Part shown: positions 46,589 to 55,039 of the stretch, piece by piece
How positions within the stretch are numbered: the first letter of the stretch is position 1
How the letters are laid out: every line of letters begins with the position of its first letter
Source: CAZCFB01 sp964511535
GTDB lineage: Bacteria > Myxococcota_A > Polyangia > GCA-2747355 > CAZCFB01
DNA: 64,000 nt
Direction of reading: 5' to 3'
NCBI GenBank assembly: GCA_964511535.1
Contig: CAZEFW010000001.1
Coordinates: forward strand, 124,001-188,000
Program-made: the position numbers and the translations under genes
The notes under the pieces: generated by a model
Seen by the model: only the letters and a program-made list of their open reading frames with translations
Told to the model about the DNA's origin: nothing
Databases searched by the model: none

Positions 46589-47755
46589 TTACATGGCGCT
46601 GCAGAACCCACTGCCGGCCGGTTTGCAGACACCGGTCAGGCCGCACTGCCCATCGCTGGTGCATCGCCGGGGCGCGCAGAAGGTGGTGCCCGCGGCGGGC
46701 GGGGCCCCCAGGATCTTGAAGCCGAAGGGACCCGCGGCGCCCGGCGCCTCGCAGCCCAGGGCAGGGTCGCCCTTGCACCCCCCGGCGCTGGCGGCGCAGC
46801 TGGCCAGGCACACCGCCTCCTGGGGCTCGCCGTTGAACCGGGCGCACCGGGTCCCCTCGGGGCAGGTCCCCGCCTTGCAAGAGGCCGAGCAGTAGCCCGC
46901 GGCGCCGATGGCCAGGCACTCGCCGCCGAGGCAGCGCGCGCCGTCGAGGGCCCCTCCGGCGGCGCGGCAGGGCGCGCCCGTCTCGCCCAGCGGGGGGGGC
47001 ACGCAGGCCCAGGTCCACCCGCCCGCCACGGGGCTCAGCTTGCAGGCGAAGCCCGGTCGCCGGCAGGTCCCGCCCTTGGTACACCCGGGCAAGCAGATCT
47101 CGGCGCGCCAGGCAGGCGCTGTTTTGCCAGCGCTGACGCCGAGGCCGAGGTTGACGCAGGCGAAGCCCGGGCCGCCGCTGGTACGCACCGGGCAGGGGGC
47201 GAGCTTGCAGGTCTGCAGGCAGAGGCCGCTGTCCAGGGGGAAGGCGCAGGGGACCGCCGAGCCAGGCGCGCACACGCAGGTCTTGCTGGCGCACGCCGAG
47301 GCGGAAGCGCACGCCGATCCCGGCTCGGCCGGCAGCGCCCGGACGAACCGCGGCTTGGTCTCGCTCACGGTCCCGCCGGTGGCGGAGACGCTCAGGGTCA
47401 CGTCGTAGTCCCCCGGTTCGGCGTAGGTGTGGGTCACCAGCAGCCCCGGCTTGCTGCCGCTCTTGTCGCCGAGATCCCAGCTCACCGTGGGGGTCCCTCC
47501 GGGCAGCACGGCCGAGAAGGTGAGCCGCAGGGGGACATGCCCCTCGCAGGTGGTGTCGGTGCGCTGGGTGCATCCCTGGGCGACGAAGTTCACCGCCGAA
47601 GCGGCGGCCCCCGCCTCGCCGGCCTCGGCCAGGGCGAGGGCGCGATCGCTCACCTTGGACAGGTCGCCAGTTGCCGCGTCGAGCGGGCCGCCGCCATCGT
47701 CGGCGCAGCCCAGGGAAGCGACGATCATGGCGAAGATCAGGGCCGAGACACGCAT
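46589..47755 (-). CDS. PKD-domain Cys-rich lipoprotein
   Basis: The 388-residue product has a lipoprotein signal (IVASLGC) and a PKD-type Ig-like domain at about residues 70-140 (TVSWDLGDKSGSKPG, VTHTYAEPGDYDVTLSV). About 230 residues rich in Cys pairs follow (CLQTCKLAPCP, CSASCKAGTCPEGTRC, CTSDGQCGLTGVC). PKD domains usually mediate binding to polysaccharides or proteins outside the cell. It lacks a C-terminal anchor. It lies 36 bases upstream of yebC on the same strand and may share a transcript by chance of position. Confidence 0.8.
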   Translation of the reverse strand: MRVSALIFAMIVASLGCADDGGGPLDAATGDLSKVSDRALALAEAGEAGAAASAVNFVAQGCTQRTDTTCEGHVPLRLTFSAVLPGGTPTVSWDLGDKSGSKPGLLVTHTYAEPGDYDVTLSVSATGGTVSETKPRFVRALPAEPGSACASASACASKTCVCAPGSAVPCAFPLDSGLCLQTCKLAPCPVRTSGGPGFACVNLGLGVSAGKTAPAWRAEICLPGCTKGGTCRRPGFACKLSPVAGGWTWACVPPPLGETGAPCRAAGGALDGARCLGGECLAIGAAGYCSASCKAGTCPEGTRCARFNGEPQEAVCLASCAASAGGCKGDPALGCEAPGAAGPFGFKILGAPPAAGTTFCAPRRCTSDGQCGLTGVCKPAGSGFCSAM

Positions 47756-47771
47756 GATCCGACAATATCAC

Positions 47772-47814
47772 GGTTGCCAGCCCACCGACGTTGTCGGTAC
47801 ATTCCGCGGCAACC
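47772..47814 (+). promoter_or_regulatory. Nested inverted repeats just upstream of an aminotransferase ribosome site
   Basis: GGTTGCC (47772-47778) pairs with GGCAACC (47808-47814), and inside them CCGAC (47785-47789) pairs with GTCGG (47793-47797) around a GTT loop. The AAGGAG ribosome site follows at 47816-47821. The structure could be an operator or a 5'-UTR stem influencing translation. Confidence 0.4.
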
Positions 47815-47826
47815 CAAGGAGCGCCG

Positions 47827-49020
47827 ATGAGCATATCCAGAACTGTCGCTGAAGCCCTCACCTCCTCTTCCTGGATCCGAAAGATGTTCACCCAGGGCCA
47901 GGCCCTCAAGGAGAAGTACGGGCCCGAGAACGTGTTCGACCTGAGCCTCGGCAATCCGAACCTCGAGCCGCCGGCGGCGTTCAAGCGCTGCATGATGGAT
48001 ATCGTCTCCAGCGACGAGCCGGGCATGCACCGCTACATGCCCAACATCGGCTACCCCTCAACCCGCGATGCGGTGGCCGCCTACATCGGCGAGCAGGAGG
48101 GGGTGGATCTCACCGCCGCGGACGTGACCATGACCGTGGGCGCGGCCGGCGCCCTGAACGTGGCCCTCGCGTCGGTGCTGGATCCAGGAGACGAGGTGGT
48201 CGTGCTGGAGCCGTACTTCGTGGAGTACAAGTTCTACGCGTCGAACCACGGCGGGGTGGTCAAGCTGGTGAGCACCACCGAGGACTTCGACCTCGACATG
48301 GACGCCATCGAGGCGGTGATCGGCCCGAAGACCAAGTGCGTCATCCTGAACACGCCGAACAACCCCACCGGGCGGGTCTACAGCCAGGAGCGGGTGAACC
48401 AGCTCGGCGAGCTGCTCGCGGCGCAGGAGCAGCGCCACGACACCACCATCTACCTGGTGGTGGATACGCCCTACTCGAAGCTCACCTTCGACGGGGTGCA
48501 GAACCCCCTGCTGTTCAAGGAGCACCCGAACACCCTCATCGCGCACTCCTTCTCCAAGGAGCTGGGGCTGGCCGGCGAGCGCATCGGCTTCCTCGCCATC
48601 AACCCGGCGGCCATCCACCGCGAGGCGCTGCAGAACGCCGCGGCCTTCACAAACCGCACCCTCGGGTTCGTCAACGCGCCGGCCATGATGCAGCGCGCCG
48701 TGGGCCAGGTCATCGCCCAGGGCGAGGTCACCGTGGACGTGGACTACTACCACCGGCTGCGGGATCAGCTGGTGGACGGGCTCACGGCGGCCGGCTACGA
48801 GGTGACCCGCCCCGAGGGGGCGTTCTATGTCTTCCCGCGCACCCCCATCGAGGACGACATCGCCTTCACGCGCATGCTGGCGGAGGAGAACGTGCTGGTG
48901 GTTCCGGGCAGCGGGTTCGGCCGCCGCGGGCACATGCGCGTGGCCTACTGCGTGGGCCCGGAGGTGATCGAGGGCGCGCTGCCGCGCTTCGCCGCCGCGC
49001 TGAAGAAGGCGCAGGAGTAG
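47827..49020 (+). CDS. Class I/II PLP-dependent aminotransferase (aspartate-aminotransferase-like)
   Basis: The 397-residue fold-type I enzyme has NTPNNPTGRVY, the D-x-Y cofactor contact in VVDTPYSKLTF, and the PLP lysine in HSFSKELGLAGERIG. The C-terminal Arg for the substrate carboxylate lies in MRVAYC. AAGGAG at 47816-47821 supports ATG 47827. It heads a plus-strand run with maf and yggS. Amino-acid specificity cannot be told. Confidence 0.9.
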   Translation: MSISRTVAEALTSSSWIRKMFTQGQALKEKYGPENVFDLSLGNPNLEPPAAFKRCMMDIVSSDEPGMHRYMPNIGYPSTRDAVAAYIGEQEGVDLTAADVTMTVGAAGALNVALASVLDPGDEVVVLEPYFVEYKFYASNHGGVVKLVSTTEDFDLDMDAIEAVIGPKTKCVILNTPNNPTGRVYSQERVNQLGELLAAQEQRHDTTIYLVVDTPYSKLTFDGVQNPLLFKEHPNTLIAHSFSKELGLAGERIGFLAINPAAIHREALQNAAAFTNRTLGFVNAPAMMQRAVGQVIAQGEVTVDVDYYHRLRDQLVDGLTAAGYEVTRPEGAFYVFPRTPIEDDIAFTRMLAEENVLVVPGSGFGRRGHMRVAYCVGPEVIEGALPRFAAALKKAQE

Positions 49021-49058
49021 CCGCGCCCCCGCGCAGCAGCCCTGCCGTGTCTGTCCCC

Positions 49059-49658
49059 ATGCCCACCCTCATCCTGGCCTCGTCCTCTCCCCGACGGCGT
49101 GATCTGTTGCGCTCGGCAGGGGTGGCGCTGGAGGTGGATCCGAGCGAGGTGGACGAGACCCTGCGGCCGGGCGAGGAGCCCCGCGCTTACGCCCGCAGGA
49201 TGGCCTACGAGAAGTGCCACGAGGTGGCCGCGCGCCGGGCAGACGCTGCCCAGGGAAGGCCGGTGCTGGCGGCCGACACCATCGTGGTGGTGCAGGGGAG
49301 GGTGCTCGGCAAGCCGGCGGACCGGCCCGCAGCGCGGCGCATGATCCGCAGCCTCGCTGGCGGCGAGCACGAGGTCATCACCGGGTGCTGCCTGATGCTG
49401 GAGGGCGCCCCCAGGTGGCAGGAGGAGGTGGTGACCCGGGTGCTGTTCAGGGAGCTGACCGACCAGGAGATCGAGCGGTACCTCGACCGGGGCGAGTGGG
49501 GCGACAAGGCAGGGGCCTACGGCATCCAGGGAGCGGCGGCGCACATGGTCAACGCCGTGCACGGGTCGTATACCAACGTGGTGGGCCTGCCCCTGGCCCA
49601 GGTGGTGGCCGCCCTCGCCGCAGCGCAGGCGCACCAGACGCCGGAGGAGCGCAGATGA
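49059..49658 (+). CDS. maf: Maf-family nucleotide pyrophosphatase
   Basis: The 199-residue enzyme hydrolyses non-canonical or pyrimidine nucleoside triphosphates and is linked to septum control. It shows LILASSSPRRRDLL, the catalytic-site LAADTIVVV, and DKAGAYGIQGAAAHMV. The start is weakly supported by ribosome-site sequence but is the first Met at the family position. Its stop overlaps the yggS start by four bases. Confidence 0.92.
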   Translation: MPTLILASSSPRRRDLLRSAGVALEVDPSEVDETLRPGEEPRAYARRMAYEKCHEVAARRADAAQGRPVLAADTIVVVQGRVLGKPADRPAARRMIRSLAGGEHEVITGCCLMLEGAPRWQEEVVTRVLFRELTDQEIERYLDRGEWGDKAGAYGIQGAAAHMVNAVHGSYTNVVGLPLAQVVAALAAAQAHQTPEERR

Positions 49659-50368
49659 GCAGTGAACTGGAGCGGACCATCGCCGCCAACCTGGCGGCGG
49701 TCCAGGCCCGCATCGCCGCGGCCAGCGCCAGGGCAGGCCGCGAGCCGGGTGACGTGACGCTGGTGGCTGTGAGCAAGACCTTGCCCGGCGAGATGGTGCG
49801 CGCGGCCCACGCGGCGGGGGCGAGGGACTTCGGCGAGAACTACGGCCAGGAGCTGCGGGACAAGGCCGCGGCGCTGAGCGACCTGGAGGAGCCGGTGCGC
49901 TGGCACTTCATCGGCGGCCTGCAGCGCAACAAGGTCAAGTACGCGGCCGGGCGCGCCTGCCTGATCCACAGCGTGGACCAGCCGTCCCTGGTGGCCGAGG
50001 TGGAGAAGCGCGCCGCCGGCGCGGGCGCGACCCAGGAGATCCTGGTCCAGGCCAATCTCGCCGGCGAGGCCCACAAGAGCGGCGTGCAGGCCGACGGCGT
50101 GCGGGCGCTGCTGGACGCCGTGGCGGGGTGCCAGCACACCCGCTGCGTCGGGCTGATGACCATGCCGCCCTACTACAACGAGCCCGAGCTGGCGCGGCCG
50201 ATCTTCGCCCGGCTGAGGGCCCTGCGCGAGGAGCTGCTGGGGGAGGCGCGCCCCAACGTGAGCCTGGACCACCTGTCCATGGGCATGAGCGGCGACTACG
50301 AGGTGGCCATCGAAGAGGGCGCCACCATCGTCCGGGTAGGCACCGCCATCTTCGGCCCGCGCGGCTGA
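49655..50368 (+). CDS. yggS: YggS/PROSC-family PLP-homeostasis protein
   Basis: The 237-residue PLP-binding protein has the alanine-racemase-like barrel but no racemase activity is expected. It buffers cellular pyridoxal phosphate. The PLP lysine is in VTLVAVSKTLP; FGENYGQEL, WHFIGGLQRNK and LSMGMSGDYEVAI are hallmarks. The four-base overlap with maf suggests coupled translation. The convergent repeat element follows its stop. Confidence 0.95.
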   Translation: MSSELERTIAANLAAVQARIAAASARAGREPGDVTLVAVSKTLPGEMVRAAHAAGARDFGENYGQELRDKAAALSDLEEPVRWHFIGGLQRNKVKYAAGRACLIHSVDQPSLVAEVEKRAAGAGATQEILVQANLAGEAHKSGVQADGVRALLDAVAGCQHTRCVGLMTMPPYYNEPELARPIFARLRALREELLGEARPNVSLDHLSMGMSGDYEVAIEEGATIVRVGTAIFGPRG

Positions 50369-50371
50369 GGT

Positions 50372-50495
50372 GCGCCCCCTGCGGGGGCGCTGGCTTGAGA
50401 CTCGGGGCCTGAGGCTTGAGGTGCAATGGCTCTGGGGGCTGTTCCCCCTCAAGTCTCAAGCCTCAAGTCTCAAGCCGGGCGCGCGTAGCGCGCCC
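50372..50495. repeat. Symmetrical hairpin-heptad-heptad-hairpin element between convergent genes
   Basis: Reading inward from the yggS stop: a perfect hairpin GCGCCCCC-TGC-GGGGGCGC (50372-50390), then four CTTGAGR-type heptads (50394-50421). Reading inward from the opposite gene stop: a perfect hairpin GGGCGCGC-GTA-GCGCGCCC (50477-50495) and four YCTCAAG heptads (50447-50474). The two heptad arrays are inverted and separated by 25 bases, so they can pair into a long stem. The element fits between two gene ends and could terminate both; no T-run is present. Confidence 0.85.
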
Positions 50496-52117
50496 TACCT
50501 CACCAGCGTCCTCGCCGTGACCTCCATGGCTTTGACCAGCGCCTCCACCAGGGCGGGGTCATGCCCCTCGGCGCGCATGGTTCGGGAGGCCACGTCCGGG
50601 TCCACCGCGCCGAGGCCGGACTCCTCGCGCAGGGCCAGGAAGCTCAGCACCATGCGCAGCAGCTGAGTCGGCAGCGGGTCAGGCGCGCCCTGGCCATCGC
50701 CGAGGCCCAGCGCCCCGGCGCCGAGGGTGCGCAGCTGCCCGCCGATGCCGCCGGGGGGGCGCCCTGACAGATCGAAGATCCGCGCCGGATCGAGCAGCGG
50801 ATCCAGGCCCGCCTCCCGCCGCAGCAGCCGGTCGAGGCCGCACAGTCGGGCGGCGAGCACCACCCGGTCCAGCTGCAGCTCTCCCAGCCCCAGCTCCAGG
50901 CCCACGGCGCGGGCCACCTGGCCATGCTCCCGGCAGCTCGTACCGCCCGGGATCAGCCGCTCCTCGAGCATGTTGGCCAGCGCCCCCACCGAGCCGAGCA
51001 GCCCCGACATGAGCGCGTCGATCTGCTCCATCTGCTCCACGTCGGGCAGCGGGGTCAGGCTGGGGGTCGGCCCGTCGGCCATGGGGGTTAACGGCAGCAG
51101 GTCGTCCGGCTCGATCAGGTCATCTTCATCGTCCACCTCGATGGCGTCCAGGTCGAGCTCCTGGGTCTCGCTGGCGGGGGGCATCGGCGGCGCGGGCCGC
51201 TGTCGTGGCGGGACCGGGATGGCGCGCACCGGGGTCGGTTCGTCCGGATCGATGGCCACCGGGACCGGCGGAAAATTCCCGGATCCCTCCATCGTCGCCG
51301 GCGGGTCTGCCGCCCCGTCTTTTAGCAGCGATCTCGCCACCACCTGGCGCCGCGGCTCGCCAGCGCGCGCGCCCTTCACCGGCGGCGTGGTCTGGTCGTC
51401 GGCGCGCGCCGGCGAGGTCGGCCCTGGCATGTGCTGCGGCTTCATCACGGTGGTCTTGGCATCCACCATGCCCGTCACCTCGCCCATGGCCTTGATGTCC
51501 TGCTCCATGGCCGGGTCGATCTGGACCGTCGCCTCCCGGCTGCCCTGGTTCGGCTGGGGCGCTGTCTCCCTCGGCCGGCGGCGCTGCGGCGCGGCAGCCG
51601 GCACCGCGGGGTGGTTCGGCGCGCTCTTGACCTCCACCTCGCCCGCGTCGCCGTAGAGCTGGTTGATCATGGCGGCTAGCGGCGATCGCCGCGCCAGCAG
51701 CGGCTTGACCGAGGGCACGTTGGCGCTCTGGCGGATCCGCGCCACAGCCTCGGCGTCCGTGGGGTCGAGCATGGCCACGGTGAGCAGCCCCTTGCCCGGC
51801 TCGTACGCCACCGGCAGGGCCTGGACCTCTCTGGCCAGGGCCCGGGGCAGGCGGCGGGCTGCCTCGGGCGGCAGCTTGAGTCGCCGCAGCCGCGAGTCGG
51901 CGATGATCGGCAGCTCCAGCCGCCTGCGGAGCAGGAAGAACAGCTGCTCCTCGTCGAGGATGCCCTCCCGCAGCAGGAGGTTGGCCAGGCAGCCGCCCTG
52001 GCCCCGCATCAACGAAATGACGCGCTCGAGGTCCGAGGCGCTCACCGACCCGTGAGTGGTCAGGACGTCCATCAGACGGGGCGAGGACGCCGGAGGTGGG
52101 GGAGGGTTCAAGGCCAA
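50495..52117 (-). CDS. GspE-N (MshEN-like) domain protein with degenerate HD-type C-terminal region
   Basis: The 540-residue protein has an N-terminal domain (about 15-160) like that of type II secretion and pilus ATPases (LANLLLREGILDEEQLFFLL, ALPVAYEPGKGLLTVAMLDP), which in MshE-type proteins binds cyclic-di-GMP. The ATPase is missing. A long Pro-rich linker leads to a helical C-terminal region (EHGQVARAVGLELGLGELQLD, VVLAARLCGLDRLL) that resembles an HD or HD-GYP domain without its HD pair. A cytoplasmic second-messenger effector is plausible. It starts six bases from the propeller gene stop, so they form an operon. Confidence 0.7.
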   Translation of the reverse strand: MALNPPPPPASSPRLMDVLTTHGSVSASDLERVISLMRGQGGCLANLLLREGILDEEQLFFLLRRRLELPIIADSRLRRLKLPPEAARRLPRALAREVQALPVAYEPGKGLLTVAMLDPTDAEAVARIRQSANVPSVKPLLARRSPLAAMINQLYGDAGEVEVKSAPNHPAVPAAAPQRRRPRETAPQPNQGSREATVQIDPAMEQDIKAMGEVTGMVDAKTTVMKPQHMPGPTSPARADDQTTPPVKGARAGEPRRQVVARSLLKDGAADPPATMEGSGNFPPVPVAIDPDEPTPVRAIPVPPRQRPAPPMPPASETQELDLDAIEVDDEDDLIEPDDLLPLTPMADGPTPSLTPLPDVEQMEQIDALMSGLLGSVGALANMLEERLIPGGTSCREHGQVARAVGLELGLGELQLDRVVLAARLCGLDRLLRREAGLDPLLDPARIFDLSGRPPGGIGGQLRTLGAGALGLGDGQGAPDPLPTQLLRMVLSFLALREESGLGAVDPDVASRTMRAEGHDPALVEALVKAMEVTARTLVR

Positions 52118-52123
52118 CGCTCC

Positions 52124-53158
52124 CTAGCGCCCGGAGGGCAGGCTCCCAAGGACAGTCGGCGCCCCCCCGGCCCTGGCGCCGGCGGCGCAGGCGGGCTTGA
52201 CTCGGAGCACCAGCAGGCCGTCGTGGTCGTTGGCCACCAGGGCCAGGTCCTGGCGCAGGAGCACGCGGTTGACCGACCGACGGGGCTTGTGGCGGCAGGT
52301 GAGCCGCGGCTTCTTCCCGGCGGAGATGTCGAAGATGGCCACGCCCGCCGCGCCATCGGCAACCGCGGCGAGATCGCCGGCGGCCGCCACACCGCGCACG
52401 GTATCCCGGGTGGGCAACCACCCTGCCACCCGGGGCGCCAGGGGCTTTGCCAGATCCAGCACCGCGACACCGGCGGGCCCGCAGCCCACCAGCATCCGGT
52501 CGCCGGCCAGGGCCAGGGAGCGGGCCTGGCCCTTGAGCTTCAGCGCGCCCCGCGCCGTGAGCCGGCGGCCGCCCTCCAGCGCGAACATGGCCAGCCCGGC
52601 CCGTCCGTCGGCCACGTACACCACGCCCTGCCGCGCCACAACCTCCCGGGCATAGCCAGGGGTGTCCCGATGAGCGATCTTGCGGAGCCGGGCCGGGTCT
52701 TTGAAGTCCAGCAGGTGCACGCCGGCCGTGCCGCTGGCCACGAGCAGGCCGCCGCTTACCGGGTGCAGCCCCATGGCAGCCCCGGCCAGCCGGATCCGGG
52801 AGACCTTTTGGGGTTTTGCGGGATCCTTCAGCGCCGCAAGCGCCACGCCGTCGGAGCCCAACGCCACAGCCAGGTGCTCGCCTGCCAGGGCCAGCGCGTT
52901 GGCCGATCCACCCAGGGGCATCACGCCGAGGTAGCGCGGCCTGGCAGGGTCCTTGATGCTTGTGGCCACCACGCCCACCGTGGAGGCCAGGTACGCCATA
53001 TCCCCCTGGACAGCCACCTGGTAGGTGCGCCGCACCAGGGTCTCCTGGGGCGCGGGCGTACCCGGGGGCATTCGCGGCCCCTCGGCCATGGAGGGGGCGG
53101 GCGTCTGCAGCAGGATGGCGGCGGCCAGGGCCAGCGCCGGGCGTGAGGCGCGGGGCAT
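52124..53158 (-). CDS. Secreted LVIVD-type beta-propeller protein
   Basis: The 344-residue product has a signal peptide (ALALAAAILLQTPAPSMA) and about seven repeats of 40-45 residues. Each contains blades such as GVALAALKDPAKPQKVSRIR, GVHLLDFKDPARLRKIAHR and GVAIFDISAGKKPRLTCR, the LVIVD pattern of surface propellers. Three Cys residues lie in the last third. It is probably periplasmic or surface exposed and co-transcribed with the GspE-N gene downstream. Ligand unknown. Confidence 0.75.
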   Translation of the reverse strand: MPRASRPALALAAAILLQTPAPSMAEGPRMPPGTPAPQETLVRRTYQVAVQGDMAYLASTVGVVATSIKDPARPRYLGVMPLGGSANALALAGEHLAVALGSDGVALAALKDPAKPQKVSRIRLAGAAMGLHPVSGGLLVASGTAGVHLLDFKDPARLRKIAHRDTPGYAREVVARQGVVYVADGRAGLAMFALEGGRRLTARGALKLKGQARSLALAGDRMLVGCGPAGVAVLDLAKPLAPRVAGWLPTRDTVRGVAAAGDLAAVADGAAGVAIFDISAGKKPRLTCRHKPRRSVNRVLLRQDLALVANDHDGLLVLRVKPACAAGARAGGAPTVLGSLPSGR

Positions 53159-53225
53159 GTTAGCTCCTTGTTTCTCCGACAGTTACCATGTTAACAGTCG
53201 AGCAAACAAGCCCGGAGACTCGTCC

Positions 53226-54671
53226 ATGCGTTCCCCCAGAGAGCTGAGCAATAGTCCGGACCGAGCCAGGCGAAGCAATTGGAATCACTGGCGAGGCGCG
53301 AGGAGGGCGCTTGCTGGTGGCAATCAACCGACGAGCAACAAAGTCAGTGATTTCAAGAGCAAGCCTGGCGACGGGAGGACTGTTGGCCAGCTCTCTATCG
53401 TGCCCCTGATCATCGTCGCCCTGGCCGCACCCGCGGTGGCCTCCGCGGGCCCGTTCGACTTCGGCGCCACCCTGAGGGTGGACCTGCACCATGTCGGGGA
53501 CGGCCGCACCGAGGAGTTCATGCTGGACGAACTGCGGCGCGAGGGCCCCTGGCCCGGCAGCCGCACCAACCTGGTGGACGACACCGGTCACGGCACCACC
53601 CTGGCCGAGGTCTACGCCCACGGCGGCGACAAGCCGGCGCTGCTGTTCAGCCAGGGCCACTGCTCCCTGTTTCACGAGTGGCGCACCACCAACGAGGCCA
53701 AGACCACCCGGAAGGTCTTCTCGGAGACCCTGCGCCTGCCCATGCCCACGGCGAAGGTGACCCTGGTAATCAAGGTCCGTGACCGCAAGGGCAAGATGCG
53801 GCCCCTGTTCCGCGCCGTCATCGATCCGGCGTCGGTGACGGTGAGCCGTGAGCGCCGCCGGGGGGGCCGAAAGACCAGCCGCGTTCACGGCGCCAGCGCC
53901 CCCGCCACCAGCCTGGACATCGTGGTCCTGGGCGACGGCTACGAGAAATGGCAGCTGCCCAAGTACCGCGCTGACGTGGCCCGCTTCGCCGAGGTGCTGC
54001 TGGAGGCCGCGCCCTTCTCGCGGTTCAAGGACCGGATCAACGTCTGGGCCGTGGACACGCCCTCACGCCAGTCGGGGGTGGACGAGCCGCGCAAGGGCAT
54101 CTTCCGGGACACGGCCCTGTCGGTGAGCTTCAACACCTTCGGCTCGGCGCGCTACATGATGACCACCGACAACAAGACCATGCGCGACATCGCCGCCAAC
54201 GTGCCGTACGACGCCATCTACATCATGGTCAACACCAGCCGCTACGGCGGCGGCGGAATCTACAACCTCTACTCCACCTTCGTGTCGGACAACGAGTACG
54301 ACGAGTACGTGTTCGTGCACGAGTTCGGCCACAGCTTCGTCGGGCTGGCCGACGAGTACTACACCAGCCAGGTGTCATACAACGACATGTACCCGCGCGG
54401 CGTGGAGCCGTGGGAGCCGAACATCACGGCCCAGACCCGGCGCGCGAAGATCAAGTGGCGCGACATGATCAAGCCGGAGACGCCGGTGCCGAGCCAGCCC
54501 ACCGATCCCAAATGCCAGGGCAAGGTGGGCCTGTTCGAGGGCGCCGGCTATTCCGCCAAGGGCCTCTACCGCGGCTTCGTGGACTGCAAGATGTTCGGCA
54601 AAGCCCACCAGGATTTTTGTCCGGTGTGCATGCGCGCGGTGGAGAAGATGGTGCAGCGCTACCTGCGGTAG
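53226..54671 (+). CDS. M64-family (IgA-peptidase-like) secreted zinc metallopeptidase
   Basis: The catalytic motif HEFGHSFVGLADEY (HExxH plus downstream Glu) and the fold words LDIVVLGDGY and YMMTTDNKTMRDIA place it in peptidase family M64. An N-terminal M64-type beta domain precedes it. From ATG 53226 the protein has 481 residues with a long basic N-terminus before the hydrophobic stretch IVPLIIVALAAPAVASAG. A GTG at 53400 would instead give a normal signal peptide, so the true start is open. Several Cys near the C-terminus (CQGK, DCKMF, CPVCMR) may form disulfides. The A-rich heptad array begins six bases after the stop. Confidence 0.82.
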   Translation: MRSPRELSNSPDRARRSNWNHWRGARRALAGGNQPTSNKVSDFKSKPGDGRTVGQLSIVPLIIVALAAPAVASAGPFDFGATLRVDLHHVGDGRTEEFMLDELRREGPWPGSRTNLVDDTGHGTTLAEVYAHGGDKPALLFSQGHCSLFHEWRTTNEAKTTRKVFSETLRLPMPTAKVTLVIKVRDRKGKMRPLFRAVIDPASVTVSRERRRGGRKTSRVHGASAPATSLDIVVLGDGYEKWQLPKYRADVARFAEVLLEAAPFSRFKDRINVWAVDTPSRQSGVDEPRKGIFRDTALSVSFNTFGSARYMMTTDNKTMRDIAANVPYDAIYIMVNTSRYGGGGIYNLYSTFVSDNEYDEYVFVHEFGHSFVGLADEYYTSQVSYNDMYPRGVEPWEPNITAQTRRAKIKWRDMIKPETPVPSQPTDPKCQGKVGLFEGAGYSAKGLYRGFVDCKMFGKAHQDFCPVCMRAVEKMVQRYLR

Positions 54672-54676
54672 CGCTG

Positions 54677-54718
54677 AATAAAAAACAAGGAACAAGAAAC
54701 AAGGAATTGAAAATTTGA
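54677..54718. repeat. A-rich heptad array (AACAAGG type) after the M64 gene
   Basis: Six units in register: AATAAAA, AACAAGG, AACAAGA, AACAAGG, AATTGAA, AATTTGA. It is the same family as the arrays at 18454 and, inverted, at 55005-55039. Confidence 0.8.
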
Positions 54719-55004
54719 TTGCCGTGGTTGGCTGCGTGGATTGATGCGTTCGCGTTGATCAGTCAGACACTTCAGCAGGGCGGCTCGATGCCGCTGCCTG
54801 AAATCCCGCTGGCACTGAAACCTCAACCAGGTGCGTGGCCCCCGATGGCTGACGCCATCGATGTACCCGGCGAAGCAGGGCCATCGTTTGGTGGTCTCGG
54901 CGGCACGCCCCCTTCGGCATTCAGCAGTTCAGAGCCCCTCTCTGCGACGGCAATGTCCAGGCGAGAGCCCTGGCAGTTCGTACCCACGCCGACTCCGCCA
55001 TTTT
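54719..55004. other. Unassigned 286-base island between inverted heptad arrays
   Basis: This stretch lies between two inverted heptad arrays in the 366-base gap separating the M64 and tatD gene ends. Short open frames cross it on both strands, including one of 130 codons from 54719 on the plus strand, but none looks like a protein family, has a clear ribosome site, or ends outside the repeats. It could be a degenerate mobile or MITE-like insert carried by the arrays, or a structured RNA. No function is assigned. Confidence 0.4.
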
Positions 55005-55039
55005 TTGTTCCTTGTTCCTTGTTCCTCATTTTTTGTTTC
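55005..55039. repeat. T-rich heptad array (TTGTTCC type) at the tatD 3' end
   Basis: Units TTGTTCC x3, TCATTTT and TTGTTTC are in register; the last base pair overlaps the tatD stop codon. Read on the minus strand it is a GGAACAA array, matching the array at the xerC end, and it is inverted relative to 54677-54718. Confidence 0.8.

Noticed and set aside
45224..47830. Plus-strand open frame of 868 codons across ruvC, yebC and the PKD gene
   Set aside because: Three recognised genes occupy the other strand; the translation shows no family and is an artefact of GC-rich codon use.
53025..53225. Longer N-terminus of the M64 peptidase starting at 53025
   Set aside because: It would overlap the 5' end of the divergent propeller gene and adds no signal sequence; starts at 53226 or 53400 are more reasonable.
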